Source of the DNA: Mariniphaga sp041687215
Lineage (GTDB): Bacteria; Bacteroidota; Bacteroidia; Bacteroidales; Prolixibacteraceae
Length of the DNA: 64,000 nucleotides
Reading direction: 5' to 3'
NCBI RefSeq assembly: GCF_041687215.1
Contig: NZ_JAWLCI010000017.1
Span: forward strand, 1-64,000
The notes below the pieces were generated by a model that worked only from the letters and a program-made list of their open reading frames with translations, searched no databases and was not told the origin of the DNA. The translations under genes were made by a program, and so were the position numbers. Positions 26,581 through 35,508 of the stretch are shown here, one piece after another (position 1 is the stretch's first letter; each line of letters starts with the position of its first letter).

Positions 26581-27945
26581 TCAGGAAAAATTTATTAGCC
26601 CAACTCCCTGGAGAAAAATAAAAGCTATGGCCAGTGGAGCAATAAATTTAATGACAAACATGTAAAATGGAATATATTTTACTTTCAGCTTCCCCTCGTT
26701 GGATAACTCTTCTTTAGCACCTTCACGCCCTAGAAACCAGGCAACAAAAATTACAATAAAAAAACCTCCCAGCGGCAATAATATATTAGCCGACGTAAAA
26801 TTCATTAAATCAAAAACAGTAAATCCCAATATTTTCACATCGGCCATTGTGCTGGTTGAGAGTACACACATTACTCCTAAAATTGAAACAGACGAGGTAG
26901 CCAGCCAGGTGGCAGCTTTCCGTTTTAATCCAAGTTCTTCAGAGAAAAAAGCCACTATAACCTCCAAAACCGAAATGGTGGATGTTAATGCAGCAACTCC
27001 AAGTAAAATAAAAAACATAAGAGAAAAGATATATCCGCCGGGCATTTGCTGAAAGATATTTGGCAGAGTAATGTAAACCAACCCTTCGCCAGAACCGGGT
27101 TCAATACCAAATGCAAAAACAGCCGGAAAAATGGCCACTCCCGCTAAAATGGCAATAAAAGTATCGGCAAAAGCAACTGATACGGCTGTGTTTCCCAAAT
27201 TATCATTTTTCTGGATATATGAACCGTACGTAATAAGCGTTCCCATTCCAATGCTAAGTGAGAAAAATGCCTGGCCAAGGGCTTCAAGGATTGTAGATGG
27301 AGTTATTTTACTAAAATCAGGTTTAAATAAAAAAGAAATTCCACTTGCTGCTCCGGGCAATGTTACCGACCTGACAACCAATACCAGAAGCAAAATAAGC
27401 AACATCGGCATAAGAATCTTTGTATATTTTTCAATGCCTTTTTGAACTCCTGACATAATTATCGCAGCAGTAAGCCCCATAAAAACAAAAAACCACAGAA
27501 GAGGTCTCCAGGGGGTGCCAATAAATGAGTAAAACATGCCATTCAACTCGTTTGACGAAAGTCCTTCAAATCCATTTATCACCGACTGAAAAATATATTC
27601 GAGTGTCCATCCGGCCACTGCAGTATAAAATGCCAGAATCATAAACGCTGCACCTACGCCCATCAGTCCAATAAGATACCAGGGTTTTCCGGGCGCCAGT
27701 TTTCTGAAAGAACCAAAAACATTTCGCTGTGCGCTCCGCCCAATGGTAAATTCGGACAACATAACCGGGATTCCAATTACAAGAATAAAGCCCAGATAGA
27801 TGATTAAAAAAGCTCCTCCACCGTTTTCTCCCGCCACATAGGGAAATCGCCAAATATTTCCCAATCCAATAGCAGAACCAGCAGTTGCTGCAATAACACC
27901 AAACCTTGAACCAAATGAGTCACGATTAGCAGGAAGACCAGACAT
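26581..27945 (-). CDS. Sodium-dependent transporter, NSS/SNF family
   Basis: A 454-residue membrane protein with about 11-12 hydrophobic helices. The first helix holds the NSS signature GSAIGLGNIWRFPYVAGENGGGAF; sodium-site residues of helix 1 and the SIGMGTLITYGSY segment of helix 6 are intact. Bacterial members (LeuT, TnaT) import amino acids with Na+. The substrate cannot be read from the sequence. It appears monocistronic, with the HhH gene downstream. Confidence 0.93.
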   Translation of the reverse strand: MSGLPANRDSFGSRFGVIAATAGSAIGLGNIWRFPYVAGENGGGAFLIIYLGFILVIGIPVMLSEFTIGRSAQRNVFGSFRKLAPGKPWYLIGLMGVGAAFMILAFYTAVAGWTLEYIFQSVINGFEGLSSNELNGMFYSFIGTPWRPLLWFFVFMGLTAAIIMSGVQKGIEKYTKILMPMLLILLLVLVVRSVTLPGAASGISFLFKPDFSKITPSTILEALGQAFFSLSIGMGTLITYGSYIQKNDNLGNTAVSVAFADTFIAILAGVAIFPAVFAFGIEPGSGEGLVYITLPNIFQQMPGGYIFSLMFFILLGVAALTSTISVLEVIVAFFSEELGLKRKAATWLATSSVSILGVMCVLSTSTMADVKILGFTVFDLMNFTSANILLPLGGFFIVIFVAWFLGREGAKEELSNEGKLKVKYIPFYMFVIKFIAPLAIAFIFLQGVGLINFS

Positions 27946-28067
27946 AAGTTACAGTGTATTAATTTGTTTTTTTAAACTTCATTTTCCTTTTAAACTCTCA
28001 TAAAAACGGGGCTAAAAATGCAAAAAATATTCAACAATAATGTGAATTTTGAATAAAACAAAAAGTA

Positions 28068-30404
28068 TTAAAACGGATATCCAATGGCAAATGAAATATT
28101 AAAATCATCGCCGGTATATTTTCGGTGACCAGGAATCCATCCATTTCCGCCAGCCTGCGAAGGATCGCGCAATTTCATACCCAAATCGAGCCTGAAAATG
28201 AAATAACTAAAATCGAAACGGAAACCGGTTCCGGTGCCAAGTGCAAGTTGTTTGTAAAACTCATTCAGTTTGAACTGTGCACCGGGCCTGTTATCCTTTT
28301 CATTAATTGCCCAAATATTTCCGGCATCTAAAAACAATGCCCCTTCCAAAAATCCTATCAGACTAAAACGGTATTCTATGTTGGCTTCCAGTTTAATGTC
28401 TGATGACTGATTAGGATAGTCGGTGGCCGGCGCCCTGTAAGTTCCAGGCCCAAGAGACCGAACCTGCCAGGCCCTGATTCCGTTGGCCCCGCCAGTAAAA
28501 TATTTCTTTTCGAAAGGCAACACATCAAAATTTCCATAAGGCAAACCAACCCCTAAAAATGCACGGCCCACTACACTGTTGTATTTATCGAAAATGTGCC
28601 CGTAACGAAATTCCACGTCAGATTTCACATACTGTGCAAACCTTGTATTAACCAGGGTATAAAACTCCGCCGAACCCGGCCCGATGGAATCAATAACCTG
28701 CGAATAAGGTCTGTCCAAAGTTTCAGACAACAGGTAAAGAAGGTTGCCCGCTGACTCGACGTTAAAACGCAAATAGGTGTAATTATTGGTAGTGCCCAGC
28801 CGCTGGGTATTATAAACAAACGAATAGTTTGAGGCAAGGATAAGGTGGTCGGTAAAACTGCTTTTGATGTAAAGATCTTTAATCCGATCAATAAAACCAG
28901 GATCGAACTGGTACAGATTCACCATATTAAAATCCAAAAGGTTCCAGGTATGCTTCCGGTATTCAGATGTCATCCAGTCGTATCCAAACTTTAAACTAGC
29001 AATTGTTCGTGTGTATTCAGGTCTGCGTTGAAAATTGTATCCCAGTGTGAAAACCGTTTTCGGGAGTAAATTCCAAAATGCATTTACCAGTTGTTTTGGC
29101 CCTAAAATTTTTGGGAATGTTAAGCTGGCTTCCGGGCCAATTTCACGGGTATTAAAATATTCCGTAACATTTCCATTCACACGTTGCTGGCGTTCCATTG
29201 CACCTTTTATATTGAATCGAAAAACCTCGGCTCCGCGAAACATATTTCGGTGCTGATAGTTCACATTTCCTGCAATTCCTAAATTTCCGGAGGTATTTGT
29301 TCCTTCAATATCAAAAGAAACTGCCTGCTTACTCAAAGGAGCAAGCCTGATGTGGCAATCCAGCAAATTGGAATCTTTTGGAAAATCAGGTTCGTTAAAC
29401 TGAATATCGATAAAACGAAACTGGCGTAACCGGTTGAACGCATCAAACGTATGCCTGGCATCGGCAATGCGATAAAGTGCCCCACTCTCCATCTGGAGTA
29501 AACTGCGAAAAAGACCTGGTCGATACTTGAATTCAGGAGTAGAAAACAAAGTGTGGTTTTCCCAGTGAATGGTATCGGAGAACTGCCCCAAATTACTTTG
29601 TGCCAACGAACCCGGAATAGTGCCTGGCAAAACCGAAATGTAAAAATGATTTAAATAGTGGGGCTTAAATTTCCGTGTTTCTTCTTGCCGGGCATTGCTC
29701 CCAATATAAAGATCAAGAACAATTTCCTTTTCATGCAAACTACTGTCTGCCAAATAGCTAACTTCATCTTTTGTGAAGTAATAATACCCTTCATTTTTAA
29801 AAAGGTTTACAATTTGAGCGCGTTGTTCTTCAAGCAAATTAAAATCGAATGGAGTACCCTCAGAAATAACAGCCTGGGTTGAATCCCGAAAAAAAATCGA
29901 CTGAAGGGCCGAATCAGAAATATGGTAATTTATTTCCCTGATCTTATACTGTTCACCCGTTTCAATTCTATATTTTACATTGGCTTTTTGTTTTTTCTCG
30001 TTCAAGTTCGCTTCCGAATCAACCCTTGCCCTGAAAAAACCCTTGTTGCCCAAATACTGTTTCAGCCTGTCGCGGGAAGCGCCAACCAAAGCTTCATCAT
30101 AAATTTCAGGTGGTTCTCCAATTCTTTTAAGCCAGCTACCGGGTTTATTTTTAGAAGATAAATTATACAGCCAAAGATGAAACTTGGCAAAACCCAAAAT
30201 TTTATAATTCTCCTTTTGCCTGATTTGTACTTTGGCTTCTTCTTTATTGATTTCAGAATTATCTACATCAACCTCCACCTTATTCAGCAAATAACGGTCT
30301 TTGGGAACAAACTTTACTGGCGAACAGGAAAAAATCAGGGCTAAAAACGCGAGAGCCACTAACTTTCCGGCAATTGATGAATATGGTATTGTTTTATGAA
30401 TCAA
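28068..30404 (-). CDS. tamL: TamL-like outer-membrane BamA/TamA-family lipoprotein
   Basis: About 778 residues in the Omp85 superfamily. With a TTG start at 30404 the N-terminus is a lipoprotein signal with Cys27 in ALIFSCSPVKF. POTRA-like repeats cover about residues 35-400 and a 16-strand-type beta-barrel the rest, including ARAFLGVGLPYG and FFTGGANGIRAW-like strand motifs and a terminal Phe. TamL is the lipidated TamA of Bacteroidota, inserting outer-membrane proteins with TamB. An upstream in-frame ATG (30470) is rejected because a -7 box at 30425-30432 lies between it and the TTG. It is divergent from a SpoU methyltransferase. Confidence 0.85.
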   Translation of the reverse strand: MIHKTIPYSSIAGKLVALAFLALIFSCSPVKFVPKDRYLLNKVEVDVDNSEINKEEAKVQIRQKENYKILGFAKFHLWLYNLSSKNKPGSWLKRIGEPPEIYDEALVGASRDRLKQYLGNKGFFRARVDSEANLNEKKQKANVKYRIETGEQYKIREINYHISDSALQSIFFRDSTQAVISEGTPFDFNLLEEQRAQIVNLFKNEGYYYFTKDEVSYLADSSLHEKEIVLDLYIGSNARQEETRKFKPHYLNHFYISVLPGTIPGSLAQSNLGQFSDTIHWENHTLFSTPEFKYRPGLFRSLLQMESGALYRIADARHTFDAFNRLRQFRFIDIQFNEPDFPKDSNLLDCHIRLAPLSKQAVSFDIEGTNTSGNLGIAGNVNYQHRNMFRGAEVFRFNIKGAMERQQRVNGNVTEYFNTREIGPEASLTFPKILGPKQLVNAFWNLLPKTVFTLGYNFQRRPEYTRTIASLKFGYDWMTSEYRKHTWNLLDFNMVNLYQFDPGFIDRIKDLYIKSSFTDHLILASNYSFVYNTQRLGTTNNYTYLRFNVESAGNLLYLLSETLDRPYSQVIDSIGPGSAEFYTLVNTRFAQYVKSDVEFRYGHIFDKYNSVVGRAFLGVGLPYGNFDVLPFEKKYFTGGANGIRAWQVRSLGPGTYRAPATDYPNQSSDIKLEANIEYRFSLIGFLEGALFLDAGNIWAINEKDNRPGAQFKLNEFYKQLALGTGTGFRFDFSYFIFRLDLGMKLRDPSQAGGNGWIPGHRKYTGDDFNISFAIGYPF

Positions 30405-30424
30405 TATTTCAATTTTAATTTCAG

Positions 30425-30454
30425 CAAAAATAATGAAGTGTTTTAGATGGAAAC
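30425..30454 (-). promoter_or_regulatory. Predicted promoter of tamL
   Basis: On the minus strand TATTTTTG (30425-30432) matches TAnnTTTG exactly; GTTT/TTTC stands 17-18 bases upstream. The predicted start of transcription lies about 14 bases before the TTG at 30404, which supports that start codon. Confidence 0.6.
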
Positions 30455-30497
30455 AGTAAATTTGGAACAATTATTATGCATAACTCAACCATTTCTG

Positions 30498-31280
30498 ATG
30501 ATTGGAAAAAACAAGTTAAAACTGATTAAATCGCTGGCTCAAAAAAAGTATCGATTAAAAGAACAAAGCTTTCTGACAGAGGGCGATAAAATTGTGCTGG
30601 AGGTTTTAGAATCAGAGATTAAGGTGAAAGAACTATTTGCAACTCCTGATTTTATTTCGGAAAATAAAAAATTCATTAGCAACGCAGCCCAAGTAATTGA
30701 ATCCACATCAGCAGAAATCAAAAAAGCGAGTTTGCTGCAACAGCCGCAGAATTGCCTGGCCATTTGTCAGCTTCCTTCGCAACCGCAACTTCCGCCCAAC
30801 CCTGAAGGATTTTTGTTGTTTTTAGATGGAATACAAGATCCTGGGAATCTGGGAACCATTATTAGAACCTGCGACTGGTTCGGCATAAAGTACCTGTTTT
30901 GTTCACCCGACACTGCCGATGCTTTTAACCCAAAAGTTATACAGGCATCAATGGGTTCATTTACAAGAGTGAAAACTATTTTCATTCCTTTTGATGAGCT
31001 GTCTGTACATCTGCAAAAATCACAAATCCCTTTTTACGGTACTTTTCTCGATGGAAAAAACATTTACACAGAAAATCTTCCTGATAATGCGCTTATTGTT
31101 CTGGGAAACGAAGGCCGAGGTATTCGAAATGAAGTGGCAGACAAAATCAGTTTTCCTTTAAATATTCCTTCGTTTAACCCATCTGAAAAGAAAGCCGAAT
31201 CGTTAAACGTGGCAGTTGCAGCAGCTATAATTTGTAATGAATTTGCTCGGAAAAAATTTGCTATTCGAAATGAAAGCTGA
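30498..31280 (+). CDS. SpoU/TrmH-family RNA 2'-O-methyltransferase
   Basis: A 260-residue SPOUT enzyme. The start at 30498 (MIGKNKLKLIKSL) fits the family; a longer in-frame start at 30447 adds unrelated residues. An N-terminal RNA-binding (SpoU_sub_bind-like) region is followed by motif 1 DPGNLGTIIRTCDWFG, motif 2 LGNEGRGI and motif 3 ESLNVAVAAAI of the AdoMet-binding knot. It methylates ribose 2'-OH of rRNA or tRNA; the target is unknown. It is divergent from tamL, and its last 20 bases overlap the porT gene tail-to-tail. Confidence 0.92.
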   Translation: MIGKNKLKLIKSLAQKKYRLKEQSFLTEGDKIVLEVLESEIKVKELFATPDFISENKKFISNAAQVIESTSAEIKKASLLQQPQNCLAICQLPSQPQLPPNPEGFLLFLDGIQDPGNLGTIIRTCDWFGIKYLFCSPDTADAFNPKVIQASMGSFTRVKTIFIPFDELSVHLQKSQIPFYGTFLDGKNIYTENLPDNALIVLGNEGRGIRNEVADKISFPLNIPSFNPSEKKAESLNVAVAAAIICNEFARKKFAIRNES

Positions 31281-32022
31281 AAGTAAAAATGTTCGACTTC
31301 AAATCTTTGATTGCATGTGTGTAATACTGCCGTTGGTTTTCGCTGGGTGGCGCACCAAGCAAATTATTTAACCCCAAACTAACTTTGGCTTCCACCGAGA
31401 ACCGGAAAAAAGTGAAATAATGGTCCCAGCCGGCACCAAGTTCTGCATAAAATCCTCCGCTTTTCAAACGAACCAAATCTTCTTTTCCTGTGCGGCTGAT
31501 ATCTTGCCGGTAAGCCGGGCCAAAAATTATATAGGGCCTGTCGTTGTTAATCCGGCGGGCTTTGTATTTTATAAGCAACGGAAAATCCAAAAAGGTAGAT
31601 TTGATGGAATAGTATTGCAAGGGTTGGTAATAATCGGTTTCCCAAACCGGAATATTGTAATGCAATTGCCGTTCGCCAAATGAGAGACCTGGAAGAAAAC
31701 GTAAATCTAAATCTCTTGTTAACCGCAAACTTGAGATGATTCCAACTGTGAATCCCGGAATAAGGCTGGAAACATCGGCACGAACTTCGTCTGAACCCAC
31801 AATTTGTTTTTTATCGAGTGGCCAGTTTTCCGGCACAAAATCCGGATTATTCCCGATGGGATTATAATGGGCTAATCCAAAGTCAAGTGTATTTATTCCC
31901 AATGTGAATCCAAAATGAATCAACTTATCGTCGAAAGTTGTCATGTGGTTCACTTTCTGCTTTTGCGAAAAAGCCGAAAATGCAATAAGAATAGTCAATA
32001 TGGCCAACGAAATTTTTTTCAC
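31261..32022 (-). CDS. porT: PorT-family outer-membrane protein (type IX secretion)
   Basis: A 253-residue protein with a signal peptide (MKKISLAILTILIAFSAFS) and a beta-barrel-like alternating pattern ending in IFTFSFHFE, with a terminal aromatic residue pattern. The motif FDDKLIHFGFTLGINTLDF near the mature N-terminus and the FDFPLLIKYKARR-like region are typical of PorT, a type IX secretion/gliding component. It precedes menG/ubiE in reverse order here, a neighbourhood I recall for porT in Bacteroidota. The SprB-repeat protein with a type IX sorting domain elsewhere in the window fits a working T9SS. Other small barrel families share the PorT name, so orthology is likely but not certain. 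Confidence 0.8.
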   Translation of the reverse strand: MKKISLAILTILIAFSAFSQKQKVNHMTTFDDKLIHFGFTLGINTLDFGLAHYNPIGNNPDFVPENWPLDKKQIVGSDEVRADVSSLIPGFTVGIISSLRLTRDLDLRFLPGLSFGERQLHYNIPVWETDYYQPLQYYSIKSTFLDFPLLIKYKARRINNDRPYIIFGPAYRQDISRTGKEDLVRLKSGGFYAELGAGWDHYFTFFRFSVEAKVSLGLNNLLGAPPSENQRQYYTHAIKDLKSNIFTFSFHFE

Positions 32023-32084
32023 CTGATTTTGCTCAGTTCATTCAATTCAAAAACAAATAAAGTGATTTTTTATTGTATTCAATC

Positions 32085-32816
32085 TCAAATTTTGGGTTTT
32101 TGCGACTCATAGATTGTAGCTATACCCATGGTTTGCTGAATCCATCTGCATTTTTCAAATCCGGTTTTTTCCAAAATACGAACAAAGTCGTCTCCATCAG
32201 GAAATTCCCTTACCGACTCAGGAAGATAAGTATAGGCTCTGGTATCTTTGGAAACAAGTCTGCCCAGCCATGGAAGCACTTTAGTAAAATAAAAGAAATA
32301 TAAACGGCGAAAAACTTTGTTTTTGGGAAGTGAAAATTCAAGTACAATAAACACTCCACCCGGACGCAACACTCTGTAAATTTCGGATAATCCTTTTTCA
32401 AGATTTTCAAAATTACGTACTCCAAATGCAACTATAGCTGAATCGAATGTATAGTTTTCGAAAGGCAATGCTTCTGAATCGGCTTTTTGAAGTTCAATCA
32501 GATGCGACAAACCTTTCTTTTCAATTTTCTGCCTGCCCACATTAAGCATTCCTTCCGAAAGATCGATACCCACAATCTTTTCAGGATGTAGCTTTGCCGC
32601 TGCCACAGCAAAATCAGCCGTTCCAGTGGCAACGTCCAGAATAGACCGGGGTTGAAAGGCACGTAGCATTTTAATAGCCTTGTTACGCCATATTTTGTCG
32701 ATATTTGCCGAAAGCAGGTGATTGAGCAAATCGTAACGGTGCGAGATATGATCAAACATCTCCTCAACCTGTCCTTTTTTACTCAGGTTAGAATTTTTAT
32801 ACGGAACGGCTGCCAT
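32085..32816 (-). CDS. menG: Demethylmenaquinone methyltransferase (MenG/UbiE)
   Basis: A 243-residue class I AdoMet methyltransferase. YDLLNHLLSANIDKIWRNKAI, the AdoMet loop DVATGTADFAVAA, and later AFGVRNFENLEKGLSEIYRVLRPGG are diagnostic of UbiE/MenG. It methylates demethylmenaquinone to menaquinone; bacteria of this phylum use menaquinone, so the ubiquinone role does not apply. It lies 62 bases upstream of porT and 36 bases after the AIR-synthase-like gene, in the same direction. Confidence 0.95.
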   Translation of the reverse strand: MAAVPYKNSNLSKKGQVEEMFDHISHRYDLLNHLLSANIDKIWRNKAIKMLRAFQPRSILDVATGTADFAVAAAKLHPEKIVGIDLSEGMLNVGRQKIEKKGLSHLIELQKADSEALPFENYTFDSAIVAFGVRNFENLEKGLSEIYRVLRPGGVFIVLEFSLPKNKVFRRLYFFYFTKVLPWLGRLVSKDTRAYTYLPESVREFPDGDDFVRILEKTGFEKCRWIQQTMGIATIYESQKPKI

Positions 32817-32852
32817 AAAAACTAAAAACCAGTAATTGTATTTGGTGAAATG

Positions 32853-33893
32853 TTATATGCCCGAAGTCATCTTATCGATATAACCAAACGACTTATCATC
32901 AATCCTTATTTCGCCCTTTGTAATATGGCCTAACATAAAAAACGGGATTTTCCGCTCGGTCATAAAATCAACAAAATCGTCCTCTTTTTCAGACTCTACT
33001 TCAATCAAAATTCTCCCCATAGCTTCTCCAAACAGGAATGAATCGAGCCTTGTTTCGGCATCTGTGGTGATATCAAATCCAAGTCCGTTTGGAATGGCAG
33101 CGCGCAGAAGTGTAAAAAACAAACCTCCTTTTCCAACAGGGCTTGCGCTTTGCAACAACTCTAATTGATGCAATTCCTGCAATGCTTCCTGAATTTTAAT
33201 CTCATCATCAATATGGTACGCAGGGAGCGGCGAATCGGAAATTCCATGGTAAAATTCAAGATATTCAGACGAGCCAATGTCTTCAACCGAGCGGCCTATT
33301 AAAAAAATATTTCCACCTTTTTGCTTAAAAGCATGTGTGGTAAGTTTATTTTTATCCTGAACCATTCCAACCATACTAATTATTATGGTAGGCGGAACCG
33401 GTCCGTGGCCGGAAAAATGATCGAACCTGATTTTTTTATCTGAAATTTTCAGTTTAAATTTTTGAGCAGCATTCTCCAAACCCTTTTTTGCCCCCGAAGC
33501 AATATACTGTCCATTCGGATCAGCAAAATTAATGTGGTATAAAAAAGCACTAATTGCAATGGGTTGGGCTCCTATACAAAGCATTTTTCGCGTAGCTCTC
33601 GAAATCAAAATCTCAGTGGCTTTTTGCGGATCATTTTGCAGGTGATGATGAAATGCATGAGTGCTCAAAGCCATGCTGGCGCCCGTACTGTCAATATCAA
33701 ACAATCCAATTTCGTCGTTATCGCCATCGCCAATGGAATCCGGGGAGATTCCGGCTTCACTAAAATCGTTGAAATAATTGATACTCGACAAGTTGGGATT
33801 AACCATCAGCGAATAAATTATATTTTCAATATCAACAGGTTCAGGCAGTGAATCCAGGTTGATTTCATTTTCTTGCTGCATTGTGTCTTTCAT
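32853..33893 (-). CDS. AIR synthase-related (PurM/PurL-like) protein
   Basis: A 346-residue protein with a PurM-like two-domain layout: an N-terminal half with STGASMALSTHAFHHHLQNDP and GAQPIAISAFLYHINFADP, and a C-terminal half with GHGPVPPTIIISMVGMV and SASPVGKGGLFFTLLRAAI. It resembles one of the AIRS units of PurL (FGAM synthase) rather than full-length PurL, which is over 1200 residues in this phylum. The glutaminase and ATP-binding context of PurL is missing, so it is probably a separate ATP-dependent enzyme or regulator of unknown substrate. It is first in line with menG and porT. Confidence 0.7.
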   Translation of the reverse strand: MKDTMQQENEINLDSLPEPVDIENIIYSLMVNPNLSSINYFNDFSEAGISPDSIGDGDNDEIGLFDIDSTGASMALSTHAFHHHLQNDPQKATEILISRATRKMLCIGAQPIAISAFLYHINFADPNGQYIASGAKKGLENAAQKFKLKISDKKIRFDHFSGHGPVPPTIIISMVGMVQDKNKLTTHAFKQKGGNIFLIGRSVEDIGSSEYLEFYHGISDSPLPAYHIDDEIKIQEALQELHQLELLQSASPVGKGGLFFTLLRAAIPNGLGFDITTDAETRLDSFLFGEAMGRILIEVESEKEDDFVDFMTERKIPFFMLGHITKGEIRIDDKSFGYIDKMTSGI

Positions 33894-33927
33894 ACGTAAA
33901 TGGTTTTTCTGGTAATTAAAGCAAAAG

Positions 33928-33960
33928 CAAAGGTAATTAAGTAAGCGATTTTTCCATAAA
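33928..33960 (-). promoter_or_regulatory. Predicted promoter of the AIRS-menG-porT genes
   Basis: On the minus strand TACCTTTG (33928-33935) fits the -7 consensus exactly; the nearest -33 candidate is TTTA (33957-33960) with a 21-base spacer. The -7 lies about 35 bases before the ATG at 33893. Confidence 0.55.
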
Positions 33961-34009
33961 ATTAGCTATTTTTTTTAATTTCGGCACAGGAATAAAAAGC
34001 TGCAAAACC

Positions 34010-34774
34010 ATGAAAAAGATTGTTTTAATTACAGGTGCAACAGCCGGAATTGGTGAGGCTACAGCTCATTTGCTTGCTCAAAATAATTTTAACCTGATTA
34101 TTACCGGAAGAAGAAACGAAAGACTGAATGGCCTAAAAGAAAAAATAGAAAATGAAACCGAAGCAAAAGTTTTCGCGCTGAATTTCGACATCAGAAGCAA
34201 GCCGGAAACAGAAAAAGCCTTTGAAAGCCTGCCAGAGAGCTGGAAAAACATTGATATTCTGATAAATAATGCCGGACTTGCTGCCGGCCTGAGCAGGATT
34301 GACAACGGAGATACCGATGACTGGGAACGGATGATTGACACCAATATAAAGGGCTTACTTTATATTACACAACTGGTTTCAGCAAAAATGATTGAAAGGA
34401 AAGAAGGGCATATTGTAAATATTTCATCTATTGCGGGAAAAGAAACCTACCCAATGGGAAATGTTTACTGTGCTACCAAACATGCTGTGCAAGCACTCAC
34501 AAAAGGGATGCGTATTGATTTTCTGAAATACGGAATAAAAGTTTCTTCAGTAGCTCCGGGTGCTGTTGACACTGAATTTTCGCTGGTACGATTTAAGGGT
34601 GATGAACAACGTGCAAAAAGTGTTTACGAAGGTTTTACACCCCTTTTTGCACAGGATATTGCAGAAACAATCCTTTTTGTGGTTACCCGTCCGAAACACT
34701 TAAACATTGATGATATTCTTGTTATGCCAACCGACCAGGCTTTTTCGCGTGATTTTAACCGGGAAAAAGGCTAA
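34010..34774 (+). CDS. Short-chain dehydrogenase/reductase (YdfG-like)
   Basis: A 254-residue classical SDR. TGATAGIGEAT at about 8-18 binds NAD(P), NNAG is at about 87, a Ser sits in VNISSIAG, and the catalytic YCATKHA gives Tyr and Lys. GRRNER after strand beta2 favours NADP(H). The sequence resembles the YdfG/serine 3-dehydrogenase-like group that reduces 3-hydroxy acids, but the substrate is not predictable. It heads a plus-strand run of four closely spaced genes. Confidence 0.92.
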   Translation: MKKIVLITGATAGIGEATAHLLAQNNFNLIITGRRNERLNGLKEKIENETEAKVFALNFDIRSKPETEKAFESLPESWKNIDILINNAGLAAGLSRIDNGDTDDWERMIDTNIKGLLYITQLVSAKMIERKEGHIVNISSIAGKETYPMGNVYCATKHAVQALTKGMRIDFLKYGIKVSSVAPGAVDTEFSLVRFKGDEQRAKSVYEGFTPLFAQDIAETILFVVTRPKHLNIDDILVMPTDQAFSRDFNREKG

Positions 34775-34779
34775 CTTTG
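34772..34779 (+). promoter_or_regulatory. -7 element before the glycosyltransferase gene
   Basis: TAACTTTG overlaps the stop codon of the SDR gene and lies 18 bases before the ATG at 34798. The -33 side is weak, so this is a possible internal promoter. It also argues against a TTG start at 34777, which lies inside the box. Confidence 0.4.
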
Positions 34780-34797
34780 CAGTTACATAAAAATAAC

Positions 34798-35508
34798 ATG
34801 TCAGAAGCAATTGTAATAACACCTGTTAAAGATTCACCCGAAACAACTGACAAAACAATTGAAGCTGTTTGCCAGTCGGATTGTGACATTGAATATTCCG
34901 TTTTTAACGATTTCAGCCAGCCAAAAACAAAACAACTTTTGCTGGAAAAACAAAAAAGATGGAACTTTCATCTCGTTCATCTTGAAGATGTTACAGATAA
35001 TCCATCTCCAAACTATAAATTAGTGCTGGAAACCGCACAAAAAATGGCAATTGAAAAAAAATTGCCCTTAATTATTGTAGAATCTGATGTAATTATTAAA
35101 AAAGACACACTGAGCCAGTTGTTAAAACTTGCAAAATCAAAAGAAAATGCGGGTTTGGTTGGCGCAATTACCGTTGATAAACAAAACAATTATAATTTCC
35201 CCTACACCTTTGAAAAAATAAAAAACAACCATACGGTTGAAACATCGCACAGTTTAAGTTTTTGCTGCACCTACCTTTCCCTGCCTTTTCTTCAAAATTT
35301 CAATTTTTCAGAATTGTCATCAAAAAAAGATTGGTATGATGTTACCATTAGCAGACAGGCAAAAAAAGCCGGATTTAAAAACTATCTGGCTAAAGGAATT
35401 GAGGTACTGCATCTTCCACACTCCAGCAGACCATGGAAAAATTTAAAATACAGTAATCCGTTACTTTATTATTATAAAAAACTGATTCATAAACGCGACC
35501 GAATCTGA
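34798..35508 (+). CDS. Family 2-like glycosyltransferase
   Basis: A 236-residue GT-A type protein starting MSEAIVITPVKDSPETTDKTIEAV. The nucleotide-sugar region has LIIVESDVIIKKDTL, with ESD in the place of the usual DxD, and later SSKKDWYDVTISRQAKKAGF, which matches the acceptor/ED segment. It has no membrane helix. The donor and acceptor are unknown. It ends on the ATG of the histidine kinase gene (1-base overlap), so they are coupled. Confidence 0.75.
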   Translation: MSEAIVITPVKDSPETTDKTIEAVCQSDCDIEYSVFNDFSQPKTKQLLLEKQKRWNFHLVHLEDVTDNPSPNYKLVLETAQKMAIEKKLPLIIVESDVIIKKDTLSQLLKLAKSKENAGLVGAITVDKQNNYNFPYTFEKIKNNHTVETSHSLSFCCTYLSLPFLQNFNFSELSSKKDWYDVTISRQAKKAGFKNYLAKGIEVLHLPHSSRPWKNLKYSNPLLYYYKKLIHKRDRI

